Source: Oscillospiraceae bacterium
GTDB lineage: Bacteria > Bacillota > Clostridia > Oscillospirales > Oscillospiraceae
DNA length: 64,000 nt
Direction of reading: 5' to 3'
NCBI GenBank assembly: GCA_015067435.1
Contig: SVMM01000016.1
Span: 1-64,000, forward strand
Part shown: positions 1 through 7,428 of the stretch, in pieces
Position numbering within the stretch: position 1 is the first letter of the stretch
Layout of the letters: the number at the start of each line of letters is the position of its first letter
The notes under the pieces: generated by a model
The model's database searches: none
The model's input: only the letters and a program-made list of their open reading frames with translations
Told to the model about the DNA's origin: nothing
Made by a program: the position numbers and the translations under genes

Positions 1-339
1 CGTACCGGCTGCGCGGTGCTCCTCGTCAGCCACATCAACAAGGCGCGGGGAACAAAAGCGGGATATCGCGGGCTCGGTCCCATCGACATCACCGCAAGCG
101 AGCTCCTCGACGGGACGGGTCAGCCGATGACAAAAGTCGAGACGATGGAGGACGAGCTTCTCCGCCTGCTGATCCGGCCTCTGCCCGCCACCTACATCAT
201 CGCCTACGCGAAAAACATCGGCGTCAGTGAGCGGACGGTCAATGCGGCAAAGAAGCACCTCGGCATCGTTTCGGAAAAGCGTGCGGACGGATGGTATTGG
301 CGTCTGCCGGACGATTCCGAGTTCCCGGTCGGCGCGTGA
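1..339 (+). pseudogene. RepA-like AAA/RecA-fold ATPase, C-terminal remnant (cut by window start, probable internal deletion)
   Basis: The frame is open from base 1, so the gene starts outside the window. It begins in a strand-plus-basic-loop stretch (VLLVSHINKARG) typical of RepA/DnaB-like ATPases carried by Firmicute plasmids and integrative elements. It ends with a winged-helix-like tail (SERTVNAAKKHLGI, then WYWRLP). In intact relatives, as I recall them, the YRGLGxID motif is followed by about 50-60 residues of ATPase core before a second DITADELL-type motif. Here YRGLG runs straight into PIDITASELL. That suggests a deletion between two similar short sequences. The protein would be the replication or unwinding ATPase of the element; whether this copy works is doubtful. 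Confidence 0.55.
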
Positions 340-484
340 AAACGCAAAATCACCTGCACCCTTGCGTCCTACCTCATGTCGTTCTCGAACCCTATGAGTA
401 ATCGGACTCAACGCTATCCAAGTCAACCATGCAAGGGTGCAAGCGCACTGAAATATTCATTCCCCAACAAGGAGGAGTCCTGCC

Positions 485-1087
485 ATGAAAAAGAATTCCA
501 CGCTCCGCCTCTACGAGAACGCGCACGGCAATGACTGGCGCAGCAATTTCTTTTCTCTGCCGAACGAGATTTTTTCGTTCGAGCTCGACGCGGTCGCCAT
601 TGCGATCTATGCCTATCTGCGCTGCCTCGAAAACCGCAGGAAGAAAGATCGTGACCGGCACACCTGCTATCCGAGCTACAAGCAGATCGGCGACGCGGTA
701 CGCTGCAGCAAGCACACAGTTTCAAAATATGTCGCGCAGCTCTGTGAAAAGCGGCTCATCGATATTGAGCAGACGCAGATCACGACGAAGAGCGGTCGGA
801 AGCAGAACGGTCATCTCAAGTATCATCTCCTGCCGATCAAGGTTGCGATCCAGTATCGGCACGAGCGTCAGGTCGAGCGCGAGGCTCAGCGCCGGGAGCG
901 TGAGCGCGTGGCCAAGCTGCTCGAAAAGCAGACGACGTCTGCGTCCGAAGTCAACGCACAGTATGTCAAAACCGTCCCCGCTCATGCTACGGATGAGGCA
1001 GACGCTTCCGCGCTGTCTCTCGCCTGCGCGGAACCGTCCTATGTCGATCCGGGCCACGCCCATGTGCCGGAGGAACTGCCGTCCTGA
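485..1087 (+). CDS. Winged-helix replication/regulatory protein of the mobile element
   Basis: A 200-residue protein starting at an ATG with a strong AGGAGG site. Residues about 20-115 form a winged-helix unit: a helix that reads FELDAVAIAIYAYL, then YPSYKQIGDAV and a recognition helix near KHTVSKYVAQL. Such HTH_36-like proteins usually sit next to the RepA ATPase and mobilization genes in Clostridia elements, where they resemble replication initiators. The last 70 residues are highly charged and probably unstructured. Its stop overlaps a possible small ORF by CTGA. Initiator and transcriptional regulator are both possible roles. Confidence 0.7.
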   Translation: MKKNSTLRLYENAHGNDWRSNFFSLPNEIFSFELDAVAIAIYAYLRCLENRRKKDRDRHTCYPSYKQIGDAVRCSKHTVSKYVAQLCEKRLIDIEQTQITTKSGRKQNGHLKYHLLPIKVAIQYRHERQVEREAQRRERERVAKLLEKQTTSASEVNAQYVKTVPAHATDEADASALSLACAEPSYVDPGHAHVPEELPS

Positions 1088-1305
1088 GCAGGCGGGCTGC
1101 GGCGAGGGAAACCCGCAAGGGGAAGACGAAGAGGGGAAGCAGGATAAAGACAGGTGTCTTTTACGGCCACCTGACCCCTCACATCTGCCCGCAGTGCGGG
1201 CAGAAGAGCGCGGTCGGAAAAGGCGTCTTGATGCGGATTGTCGGAGAGAACTGTCTCCTTGTCCCGCGCAAGGTGCGAAATACAGGAATTTACAGGGCGT
1301 CTTAA
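1084..1305 (+). CDS. Small basic Cys-pair protein, possible CTG start
   Basis: A 73-codon frame between the winged-helix gene and the mobC-like gene. No ATG/GTG start fits, but a GGAGGA site at 1069-1074 lies 9 bases before a CTG codon that overlaps the preceding stop as CTGA. The product would have a lysine/arginine-rich N-terminus (residues 1-25), one CPQCG knuckle near residue 36 and a basic C-terminus. The stop falls in a GGGCGT/ACGCCC hairpin at 1295-1310. I do not recognise the family. The position suggests an accessory mobilization or DNA-binding peptide. It may not be expressed. Confidence 0.35.
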   Translation: MSRRAAARETRKGKTKRGSRIKTGVFYGHLTPHICPQCGQKSAVGKGVLMRIVGENCLLVPRKVRNTGIYRAS

Positions 1306-1323
1306 CGCCCGGGAAGGAGAAAA

Positions 1324-1758
1324 ATGAGCGAAAATGAGAAAGACCGGCTCACCCTGAGGGTGGAGCCGGAGGTCAGAGAAGAAATCGAGCGCCACCTCGA
1401 AAGAGGCGGCAGCAGAAGCATGAATCAGTTCCTCAACGAAGCGGTCCGGCACTACTTGGACTACCTCGATATGAAGCGCGTCGGCTCGCTCCTGCCGCGA
1501 GAGATCATGGCGGTCATCGACGGTCGGCTCGGTGAGTTCGAGCGCAACATGTCCCGCGCGCTCTTCAAGGTCTCGACCGAGGTGGATATGACGAACGCGC
1601 TCGTCGCCGACCTGCGTCAGCTCTCGCAGGACGAGCTCGACGACCTCCGCGCGAGCAGCGTCAAAAACGTGCGCGCGCTCAACGGAATGACGTCGCTCGA
1701 CAAGTATATGCGCGACCGTGAATACCGCGAAGCGGGTGCCGGCGAATGGCTGGATTGA
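1324..1758 (+). CDS. MobC-like ribbon-helix-helix mobilization accessory protein
   Basis: A 144-residue protein with a short beta strand (DRLTLRVEPEV) followed by two helices containing SRSMNQFLNEAVRHYLDYL, the usual layout of ribbon-helix-helix proteins such as MobC and relaxosome factors. It has an AAGGAG site upstream. It overlaps the relaxase start by 13 bases, so the two are translated together. The expected role is binding near oriT and helping the relaxase melt and nick DNA. The C-terminal half (residues 60-144) is helical and may contact the relaxase. No oriT could be fixed by eye. Confidence 0.72.
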   Translation: MSENEKDRLTLRVEPEVREEIERHLERGGSRSMNQFLNEAVRHYLDYLDMKRVGSLLPREIMAVIDGRLGEFERNMSRALFKVSTEVDMTNALVADLRQLSQDELDDLRASSVKNVRALNGMTSLDKYMRDREYREAGAGEWLD

Positions 1759-3695
1759 TCGTCAAGAGTCCGTACATCAAGTGCGGCGGCGGTCGCGGCG
1801 CGGGCGGATACGCCAGCTACATCGGAACGCGCGAGCGCGTTGAGCTGCTCCCCGACGACCGTCCTCCGACGCAGCGGCAGGAGCAGATCATCCATCACAT
1901 CGAGCGTGATTTTCCGGACACGAAGTCGTATCCCGAGCACGCCGCATACGCGGAGCAGCCGACGAAGGCGAACGCCTCCGCGTACATCACCTCCGCGCTC
2001 GAAACGCATTGGGAGGACGCGCGGCGCTCGGAGGTCTACGCACGCTATATCGCCACGCGGCCCCGCGCGGAGCGTCTGGGTTCGCACGGTCTCTTCGGCG
2101 ACGAGGACTGCGTCGATCTGGACGCGACGATGAAGGAGCTGGAGGAGTACAAAGGCAACGTCTGGACGCACATCCTCTCGCTCAAGCGGGAGGACGCATC
2201 GCGGCTCGGCTATGACAACGCGCTCGCTTGGCGTGATACGCTCCGCGCGCATCGCAACGATATCGCCGCGGCGATGCACATCCCGCCGGAGGACTTCCGC
2301 TGGTGCGCCGCGTTTCATGACGAGGGGGATCATCCGCACGTCCACATGATGGCGTGGTCGGTCAAGCCGGGGGAGGCGTACCTGAGCAGAGAAGGTATCA
2401 GGGAGATCAAGTCGACGCTGACGAATCAGATCTTCCTGCACGAGATGACGCAGCTCTATGAGCAGAAGTCCTCCGCGCGCAACGAGCTGGTGAAGGAAGC
2501 GCGCCACGCTCTGATGGAGCTGTCGCGGGAGCTGAAAAACAAGATCGCGGACGCGCCGGAGATCGAAACGAAGATGCAGGAGCTGGCGCAGACGATGCGC
2601 ACGGTCACGGGGAAGCATCAGTACGGGTATCTCAAAAAGCCGGTCAAGCGTCAGGTGGATGAAATCGTCGACGCGCTGGAGGACTTCCCCTCCGTGCATG
2701 AATGCTATGACCGCTGGCTCGAATTGCAGGATCAGGTCGACAGCTATTATAAGGATGAAAAGAGAACGCGCCTCAAGCTCTCGGAGCAGAAGGAGTTCCG
2801 CGCGATCAAGAACGCGGTCATCGCCGTGGCGGATCAGATCAACGAGAACGTATTGTCCTTCGAGGACAAGGAGCTCGACGCGCGTGACGAGCCGGAAGAA
2901 TCTCCGCAGGCGTCCTATGCCTACTGCCGTCTGCGCGACGCCATCCTCGACCGGAATGTCCCGCACGAGGAGCGCCGCGAGTGCGTTGATGAGATGGAGC
3001 AGCTCGCGGAGAACGGCGACCGGTACGCGCAATACTTCCTCGGCAAGCTCTACCGCGACGGCGGACTGCTGATCCCGGACAACGAAAAGGCGGAGCACTG
3101 GTTCCGACGCTCCGCGGCGAGCGGATACGACTGGGCCGAGTACGCGCTCGGCAAGCTGCTGGAATCGCAGGAGCGAAAAACGGAGGCGGCGAAATGGCAT
3201 GACCGCGCGGCAACGCAGGGAAACAAATATGCGCAGTACCGTCTCGCCAAGCTCTGCCTCACCGGGAACGGCGTGCCGAAGGACGTCGACCGCACGGTGG
3301 AGCTGCTGGAAGCCTCGGCAAAGCGAGGGAATCAATACGCGCAGTACACGCTCGGTAAGATCTATCTGCAGGGCCATGAGGTCGGGCAGAACATGGAGCT
3401 GGCGGAATACTGGCTGTCCAGGGCAGCGGAGCAGGGTCACGCCTACGCGCAGTTTTTCCTTGACCACATGAACGAGCCGCGCAAGCCCGCGCTCATGCTG
3501 GCGGTGACGCGGCTGCTACACTGTCTCGGCGGTATCTTCGAGAGCAGCAGACCCCTGGATGCGACGAGCAGGCCAATCGAAATCGACCGCAAGCGGTTCG
3601 CGGAGCTTCAGGAAAAGCGCATCGCCATGGGCCACAAGCCGGACGATCACGAGGATCAGCCGTACAACGGCATGAGCATGGCGACGCCGTGGTAA
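1746..3695 (+). CDS. MobP-type relaxase with C-terminal Sel1 repeats
   Basis: A 649-residue relaxase. The N-terminal domain has GYASYIGTRE early on and the metal-binding motif HDEGDHPHVHMM around residues 198-209, which carries the histidine triad of MOB relaxases. It would nick oriT and bind the 5' end of the transferred strand covalently; the catalytic tyrosine is not assigned. After a helical region (about 235-400), residues about 420-580 hold four Sel1-type TPR repeats, recognisable by phrases such as YAQYFLGKLYRDGG and AEYWLSRAAEQGHAYAQ. Sel1 repeats are protein-interaction modules. The start overlaps the MobC-like gene. The family call (MobP3-like) is from memory. Confidence 0.8.
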   Translation: MAGLIVKSPYIKCGGGRGAGGYASYIGTRERVELLPDDRPPTQRQEQIIHHIERDFPDTKSYPEHAAYAEQPTKANASAYITSALETHWEDARRSEVYARYIATRPRAERLGSHGLFGDEDCVDLDATMKELEEYKGNVWTHILSLKREDASRLGYDNALAWRDTLRAHRNDIAAAMHIPPEDFRWCAAFHDEGDHPHVHMMAWSVKPGEAYLSREGIREIKSTLTNQIFLHEMTQLYEQKSSARNELVKEARHALMELSRELKNKIADAPEIETKMQELAQTMRTVTGKHQYGYLKKPVKRQVDEIVDALEDFPSVHECYDRWLELQDQVDSYYKDEKRTRLKLSEQKEFRAIKNAVIAVADQINENVLSFEDKELDARDEPEESPQASYAYCRLRDAILDRNVPHEERRECVDEMEQLAENGDRYAQYFLGKLYRDGGLLIPDNEKAEHWFRRSAASGYDWAEYALGKLLESQERKTEAAKWHDRAATQGNKYAQYRLAKLCLTGNGVPKDVDRTVELLEASAKRGNQYAQYTLGKIYLQGHEVGQNMELAEYWLSRAAEQGHAYAQFFLDHMNEPRKPALMLAVTRLLHCLGGIFESSRPLDATSRPIEIDRKRFAELQEKRIAMGHKPDDHEDQPYNGMSMATPW

Positions 3696-3726
3696 CTGCC
3701 ACGATTATATCAGAAGGGAGAAAAGG

Positions 3727-3939
3727 ATGAAAGAAGCAAAGTTCAAAAACTACGACGACCTGCCGCTGATGCTCTCCGTCCCCGACTTGACGGAGGCGCT
3801 CGGCATCAGCAGGGCGGGCGCATACGATCTCGTCAAAAGCGAGGGCTTCCCCTCCCTGCACATCGGGAACCGCATCCTTGTGCCGAAAGATGAGCTTATC
3901 GTGTGGATCAGGGAGAATACGAGAGGCGGACAGGGATAA
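3727..3939 (+). CDS. Excisionase-like MerR-type helix-turn-helix protein
   Basis: A 70-residue protein that is essentially one HTH_17 domain: LSVPDLTEALGISRAGAYDLV is the helix-turn-helix, and SLHIGNRILVPKDELIVWI is the wing and final helix. Proteins of this size and fold in integrative elements usually act as excisionases or directionality factors for the tyrosine integrase. It has a GAAGGGAG site. It lies 31 bases after the relaxase and is convergent with a short minus-strand gene. A plain regulator role cannot be excluded. Confidence 0.7.
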   Translation: MKEAKFKNYDDLPLMLSVPDLTEALGISRAGAYDLVKSEGFPSLHIGNRILVPKDELIVWIRENTRGGQG

Positions 3940-3950
3940 TTCTGCTCGCC

Positions 3951-4088
3951 TCAGGAGAGATGTTCGATGCGTTCACGCACGCGTTTGAACACTTCGTCAG
4001 CGGAATAACGGACATCAGACACCACAGCAGCCTTGTCCGCCTCATCCAGCTTGGTTTCAATGATTTCTGCCTGCTCAGAATCGCGCAT
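3951..4088 (-). CDS. Orphan antitoxin-like small protein
   Basis: A 45-residue minus-strand frame with a good GAGGTGAG site 5 bases before ATG. The sequence has the acidic TKLDEADKAA helix followed by RYSADEVFKRVRERI. It resembles the C-terminal toxin-binding tail of RelB/Phd-type antitoxins, where the pattern RYTHEEVFxxLRxKI is common. There is no DNA-binding N-terminus and no toxin gene next to it. It could be a degenerate antitoxin, an anti-toxin against a toxin elsewhere, or an unrelated small acidic protein. Confidence 0.45.
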   Translation of the reverse strand: MRDSEQAEIIETKLDEADKAAVVSDVRYSADEVFKRVRERIEHLS

Positions 4089-4211
4089 CTGTCTCACCTC
4101 GCGTTCAGATTTATACTACCACGATTCCGTCATAGTGCAACAAAAAAATGCGCAAAAGGCAGGTTCTCTATTCTCCGTTTGGTCAACGATCTTTCAGTAG
4201 ACTCGGGCCGA

Positions 4212-4251
4212 CCCTTTCAGTATGTTTGGTTTACCAAACATACCGAAAGGG
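4212..4251 (+). promoter_or_regulatory. Long inverted repeat covering the ribosome binding site of the next gene
   Basis: Two 19-base arms, CCCTTTCAGTATGTTTGGT and ACCAAACATACCGAAAGGG, are separated by TT and have one mismatch. The right arm ends inside the GAAAGGGGG ribosome binding site of the gene starting at 4262. In RNA this would form a hairpin hiding the site; in DNA the central 22-base palindrome could be an operator. Confidence 0.6.
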
Positions 4252-4261
4252 GGACGAAACC

Positions 4262-5059
4262 ATGAAAAACAGTGGTAAAAAGGAAATCGCGCTCGTCGCC
4301 AGCGGCATCGTTCTCGGCGTGAGCATAACTGCCCCGGCTGCGGGAGCGGTTCTGACCGTGCAGCAGTCCAGCCAGAAGATCGTCGTGGACGGCAAGCCGG
4401 TCCAAATCGAGGCGTACAGCATCGGCGGATGCAACTACTGCAAGCTCCGCGACATCGGCAGGGCGATGAACTTCTCCGTGGAGTACGATCCGCTCACCAA
4501 CACCATCCACATCAACAGCGGCGCACCCTATGAAGATTCTTCCTCTGCCATGACTGCAAGCCGCACGGTGACGCTTCCGACCGACGGCAGACAGTACATC
4601 CCACAGGCCGGCGACCGCATCCTCTGCGACGACGGCACGGAGTACGAGATCAAGGACGTCGCGCGCTGGGACAGCAGCCCTCTCCCAACCCCGACCTGCG
4701 ATTGCGATGTCTTTCCCGCTCTGACGCTGCCCGAACCCATCGTCAAGCACTACTCCGACAAGCACAGCGACGACCTGTTCGTGCGGAACGTGTTCGAGGT
4801 GCGGCGGATGGTCTACACCATCTACAACGCCATCGGCGAGGAACCGGACGCTTGGCGCGACGGCAAGCCGCTGTTCAAGATCAGCACCGAAATCCCGACC
4901 GAGTACGAGCCGTACACCGAGCGGTTCTGGCCGTGGCGCAGCGAGGAAATCACGGATGTCGTTCACGCGTGCCCGAACGTGCGATACTACGTCGACGCAT
5001 ACGACGTGTACCATGACGGCGTCTACCTCTGCACGCGCTACTGCTTCATGTCGATCTGA
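4262..5059 (+). CDS. Secreted stalk-domain (copper amine oxidase N-terminal-like) protein
   Basis: A 265-residue exported protein. The start is ATG at 4262, placed by the AAAGGGGG site; an upstream in-frame ATG would include the hairpin and is rejected. Residues 1-29 form a signal peptide ending in an AGA-type site. Residues about 35-85 (KIVVDGKPVQIEAYSIGGC, KLRDIGRAMNFSVEYD) match the stalk domain common in Firmicute surface proteins. The rest, about 90-265, is not recognised; it is aromatic-rich and contains the cysteine pair CDCD. This is cargo of the mobile element. It is followed 15 bases later by a small acidic protein, probably in one operon. Confidence 0.65.
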   Translation: MKNSGKKEIALVASGIVLGVSITAPAAGAVLTVQQSSQKIVVDGKPVQIEAYSIGGCNYCKLRDIGRAMNFSVEYDPLTNTIHINSGAPYEDSSSAMTASRTVTLPTDGRQYIPQAGDRILCDDGTEYEIKDVARWDSSPLPTPTCDCDVFPALTLPEPIVKHYSDKHSDDLFVRNVFEVRRMVYTIYNAIGEEPDAWRDGKPLFKISTEIPTEYEPYTERFWPWRSEEITDVVHACPNVRYYVDAYDVYHDGVYLCTRYCFMSI

Positions 5060-5074
5060 GGGGAGGCGGCACGA

Positions 5075-5356
5075 ATGAACGACATCCTCTCCGATCTCTA
5101 TCACGGCGAACTGCGCCCCAACGAGCATGGCTACCCAGCCGATTCCGACGTCGGCATCCTGCTCGAATCCTTCGAGCAGAACGAGAAGTGGCTCGGCGAG
5201 CTGCTCGGCGGCAGGGCGAAGGAATACCTGCTGGAGCTCGTCAACATCCACGACGAGCTCATCGGCACGATGACCTACGACAGCTTCCGCGATGGCTTCA
5301 TCCTCGGCGCGCGGCTCGTCATGGAGGTCGTCTGCGGGCAAACCGAGGGCGAGTGA
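5075..5356 (+). CDS. DUF6809-like small acidic protein
   Basis: A 93-residue protein with a GGGGAGG site. It begins MNDILSDLYHGELRPNE and ends with YDSFRDGFILGARLVMEV. This layout, an N-terminal LYxGEIxP motif, a helical middle and a C-terminal FxxGFxLGxxLMxEV helix, fits what I know of DUF6809 proteins, common in Clostridia mobile elements and of unknown function. It probably shares a transcript with the secreted protein upstream. A GGGCGGC/GCCGCCC hairpin at 5357-5373 directly after the stop may terminate transcription. Confidence 0.6.
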   Translation: MNDILSDLYHGELRPNEHGYPADSDVGILLESFEQNEKWLGELLGGRAKEYLLELVNIHDELIGTMTYDSFRDGFILGARLVMEVVCGQTEGE

Positions 5357-5547
5357 GGGCGGCGCTGCCGCCCCGCCCCGTTTTACGCCCTGTCGCGCCG
5401 TTGTTGGCGGTTTGTGGCCTCGGTTGCCTCACGGCGGATACGGACGCGGCGGAACGCGTTGAACGCAGCGTTAGCGACGTTTCAGGCATGTGCAAAAAAC
5501 GCCCGACTGTAACCCAAAAGACGGTTGCAAAGGGACAGCAACCAAAT

Positions 5548-5566
5548 TGATAACTTTCTGATAACT
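5548..5566. repeat. Two TGATAACT direct repeats, one helical turn apart, upstream of the integrase
   Basis: TGATAACT occurs at 5548-5555 and 5559-5566, a period of 11 bases. Tandem short repeats in phase with the helix next to an integrase gene are typical of arm-type or excisionase binding sites. Binding is inferred, not shown. Confidence 0.35.
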
Positions 5567-5636
5567 CGGCCGAAACGGCATAGCTTTTCGGAAAGGGTTA
5601 CGATATTGTTCGTGCCAGGAAAGGACGTGATACCAC

Positions 5637-6788
5637 ATGGCAAAACGCAGAGCAAGCGGTGAAGGAAATATCCGTAAGCGCAGCGACGGGCGCTGGGAAG
5701 GGCGCTACGTCGCCGGACACGACGCGAACGGCAAGCCCATCCGCAAGAACGTTCTCGGCAAAACGCAGGCCGAAGTCAGGGACAAGCTGAAGCAGGCGAT
5801 TGCGGACTCAAATCTGCTGGACATCCAAAAAGCAGACGAGTACACCGTCGGCAAGTGGGTGGAAATCTGGTACGAAGTCTACTCCAAGCCGAACATCCGC
5901 GAAAAAACGCAGAAATACTACGAAACCTTTATCAATCGCCACGTCATCCCCATGATTGGAGACATCAAGCTGAAAAAGCTGACCGGGCGCGATCTTCAGA
6001 TCATGTACAACGAGGTGCGGGAGCACGGGCGCATCCGCGTGTCGCAGAAGGATAAGAACCCCGGCATGAGCGCGTCCTATGTCAATGGCCTGCACCGCAT
6101 GATGCACAACTGCCTCAATCGGGCGGTCAAGGAGCGGCTCATCCTGCGCAATCCGGCGGACGACTGCATCGCGCCCAAGCTCCAGAGAACGGAGATGAAG
6201 GTACTCAAAGCAGAGGACGTGGGCGCTTACCTCAAGGCAGCGGAGGAGCTTGGCATTCTTCCGATGTTCTTCCTCGAACTGTGCACGGGGCTTCGCAAGG
6301 GCGAGCTGACGGCGCTCCTGTGGGAGGATCTGGATGTCGAGAATAAGGTGCTGACCGTCAACAAGCAGGCCGTCAGCATCGACGGCGGCGGAGTAAAGGT
6401 GTTGCCGCCCAAGACGGAGACCTCAATCCGAAAAATCGCCATCTCGCAGGAAACGCTGGACCACCTGATTGCCGAGCACGCAAAGCACCCCGATAACCCG
6501 TATATGTTCCCCTCGCCGCGCACCGGGGAGATGTATCACCCCGACAGCATCGTAAACCTGCATCGGAAAATCCTCAAGCGCGCGGGGCTGGAGCCGATCC
6601 GCATGCACGACCTGCGGCACACATTCGCCACGCTGGCGCTCCAGAACGGCGTGGACATCAAAACGGTGTCGTGGATGCTCGGACATCATGACGCGGGCTT
6701 CACGCTGCGCACCTACACCCACGCGACCGTGGCGATGCAGGCAAAGGCAGCGGAGACTATGGGCAGCCTCATGGCGAAGAGCATGTAA
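5637..6788 (+). CDS. Tyrosine recombinase / integrase of the element
   Basis: A 383-residue site-specific integrase. Residues 1-55 are an AP2-like arm-binding domain (GEGNIRKRSDGRWEGRYV). Residues about 60-165 are the SAM-like core-binding domain. The rest is the catalytic domain, with the first arginine in CTGLRKGEL, the HDLRHTFAT motif, HH in LGHHDAG and the tyrosine in RTYTHAT. It inserts and excises the element. It has an AGGAAAGGACG site and is the last gene of the element. It points toward the 3' end of tRNA-Tyr, the usual arrangement when a tRNA 3' end is the attachment site. Confidence 0.92.
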   Translation: MAKRRASGEGNIRKRSDGRWEGRYVAGHDANGKPIRKNVLGKTQAEVRDKLKQAIADSNLLDIQKADEYTVGKWVEIWYEVYSKPNIREKTQKYYETFINRHVIPMIGDIKLKKLTGRDLQIMYNEVREHGRIRVSQKDKNPGMSASYVNGLHRMMHNCLNRAVKERLILRNPADDCIAPKLQRTEMKVLKAEDVGAYLKAAEELGILPMFFLELCTGLRKGELTALLWEDLDVENKVLTVNKQAVSIDGGGVKVLPPKTETSIRKIAISQETLDHLIAEHAKHPDNPYMFPSPRTGEMYHPDSIVNLHRKILKRAGLEPIRMHDLRHTFATLALQNGVDIKTVSWMLGHHDAGFTLRTYTHATVAMQAKAAETMGSLMAKSM

Positions 6789-6797
6789 AAACCGTCA

Positions 6798-6846
6798 GGT
6801 GCGGGGATCGTGCAACAGGCTGCTGCACGATTCCCGCACCATTTTG
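6798..6846 (+). terminator. Strong hairpin after the integrase gene
   Basis: GGTGCGGGGATCGTGCA pairs with TGCACGATTCCCGCACC over 17 bases (one G-U), loop ACAGGCTGC, followed by ATTTTG. It probably terminates integrase transcription, though the T tract is weak. Confidence 0.6.
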
Positions 6847-6923
6847 TACGCCAACCGAGGGCAAAACCTGGACTGCTATAAACAAAAAGGAGCCGACCTT
6901 TCTACGGCACATCGGCAGGTCAG

Positions 6924-6953
6924 GGCTGACCCACTAAATGGGGTCAGCCTTTA
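6924..6953 (+). terminator. Second hairpin at the element end
   Basis: GGCTGACCC and GGGTCAGCC flank an 8-base loop and are followed by TTT. It could be a terminator or a structure of the element end. Confidence 0.45.
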
Positions 6954-7010
6954 ACATCTTACAAACCCTTTATTTATGTGGGCTCCGGCAGTTTCGGACG
7001 ATTTCGAGTA

Positions 7011-7029
7011 TGTGGGTCGGTTGTGGGTC
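7011..7029. repeat. TGTGGGTC direct repeats at the right end
   Basis: TGTGGGTC occurs at 7011-7018 and 7022-7029, again 11 bases apart, with a partial TGTGGGC at 6977. The spacing and place between integrase and tRNA-Tyr suit integrase arm sites. No biochemical role is shown by the sequence alone. Confidence 0.35.
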
Positions 7030-7212
7030 AAGGCTCATTTTTACGCGCGCCTACGGCAAGAATGCACCTCGCGTTTTTGCAACTTTTCGGGGCGGCACGG
7101 AAAACCGTGCCAAGCAGTCCCTGAACAAGCAAAAAGCTTCGTCCTGTAATTCGACACATTCAAAAATTGTTGCAGAAACGACAAAAAACCACCATTTCTG
7201 GCGGTTTTTCGC

Positions 7213-7297
7213 TGGTGGAGGAGGGTGGATTCGAACCACCGAAGTCACTGACAACAGATTTACAGTCTGCCCCCTTTGGCCACTCGGGAACTCCTCC
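7213..7297 (-). tRNA. tRNA-Tyr (GTA), encoded CCA
   Basis: The minus strand folds as a class II tRNA. The acceptor stem is GGAGGAG/CTCCTCC, the discriminator is A and CCA is encoded. The anticodon loop CTGTAAA gives GTA. A long variable arm (GTTGTCAGTGAC) and a perfect T arm GGTGG-TTCGAAT-CCACC are present. Its 3' end faces the integrase, so it is the likely chromosomal attachment target. It is cotranscribed with the tRNA-Thr just upstream. Confidence 0.95.
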
Positions 7298-7335
7298 ATA
7301 TTCACTTTTTGCTGCGTTTCGCTGGTGGAAGTTTT

Positions 7336-7411
7336 TGGAGCTGGTAGACGGATTCGAACCCCCGACCTGCTGATTACAAATCAGCTGCTCTACCAGCTGA
7401 GCTATACCAGC
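7336..7411 (-). tRNA. tRNA-Thr (TGT), encoded CCA
   Basis: The acceptor stem is GCTGGTA/TACCAGC, the discriminator is T and CCA is encoded. The anticodon loop TTTGTAA gives TGT. The T arm reads GGGGG-TTCGAAT-CCGTC, which leaves a G-G clash in the middle pair next to a G-U pair. That is unusual and worth checking. The other arms are normal. Confidence 0.92.
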
Positions 7412-7428
7412 ATTTCCACAGCACGCCA

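Noticed and set aside
1088..1323. An oriT upstream of the mobC-like gene
   Set aside because: Only a short GGGCGT/ACGCCC hairpin (1295-1310) is present, and no recognisable nick-site sequence supports the call.
1617..3467. A 616-codon minus-strand frame opposite the relaxase
   Set aside because: The plus-strand relaxase has its metal motif and Sel1 repeats; the antisense product has neither domains nor a start context.
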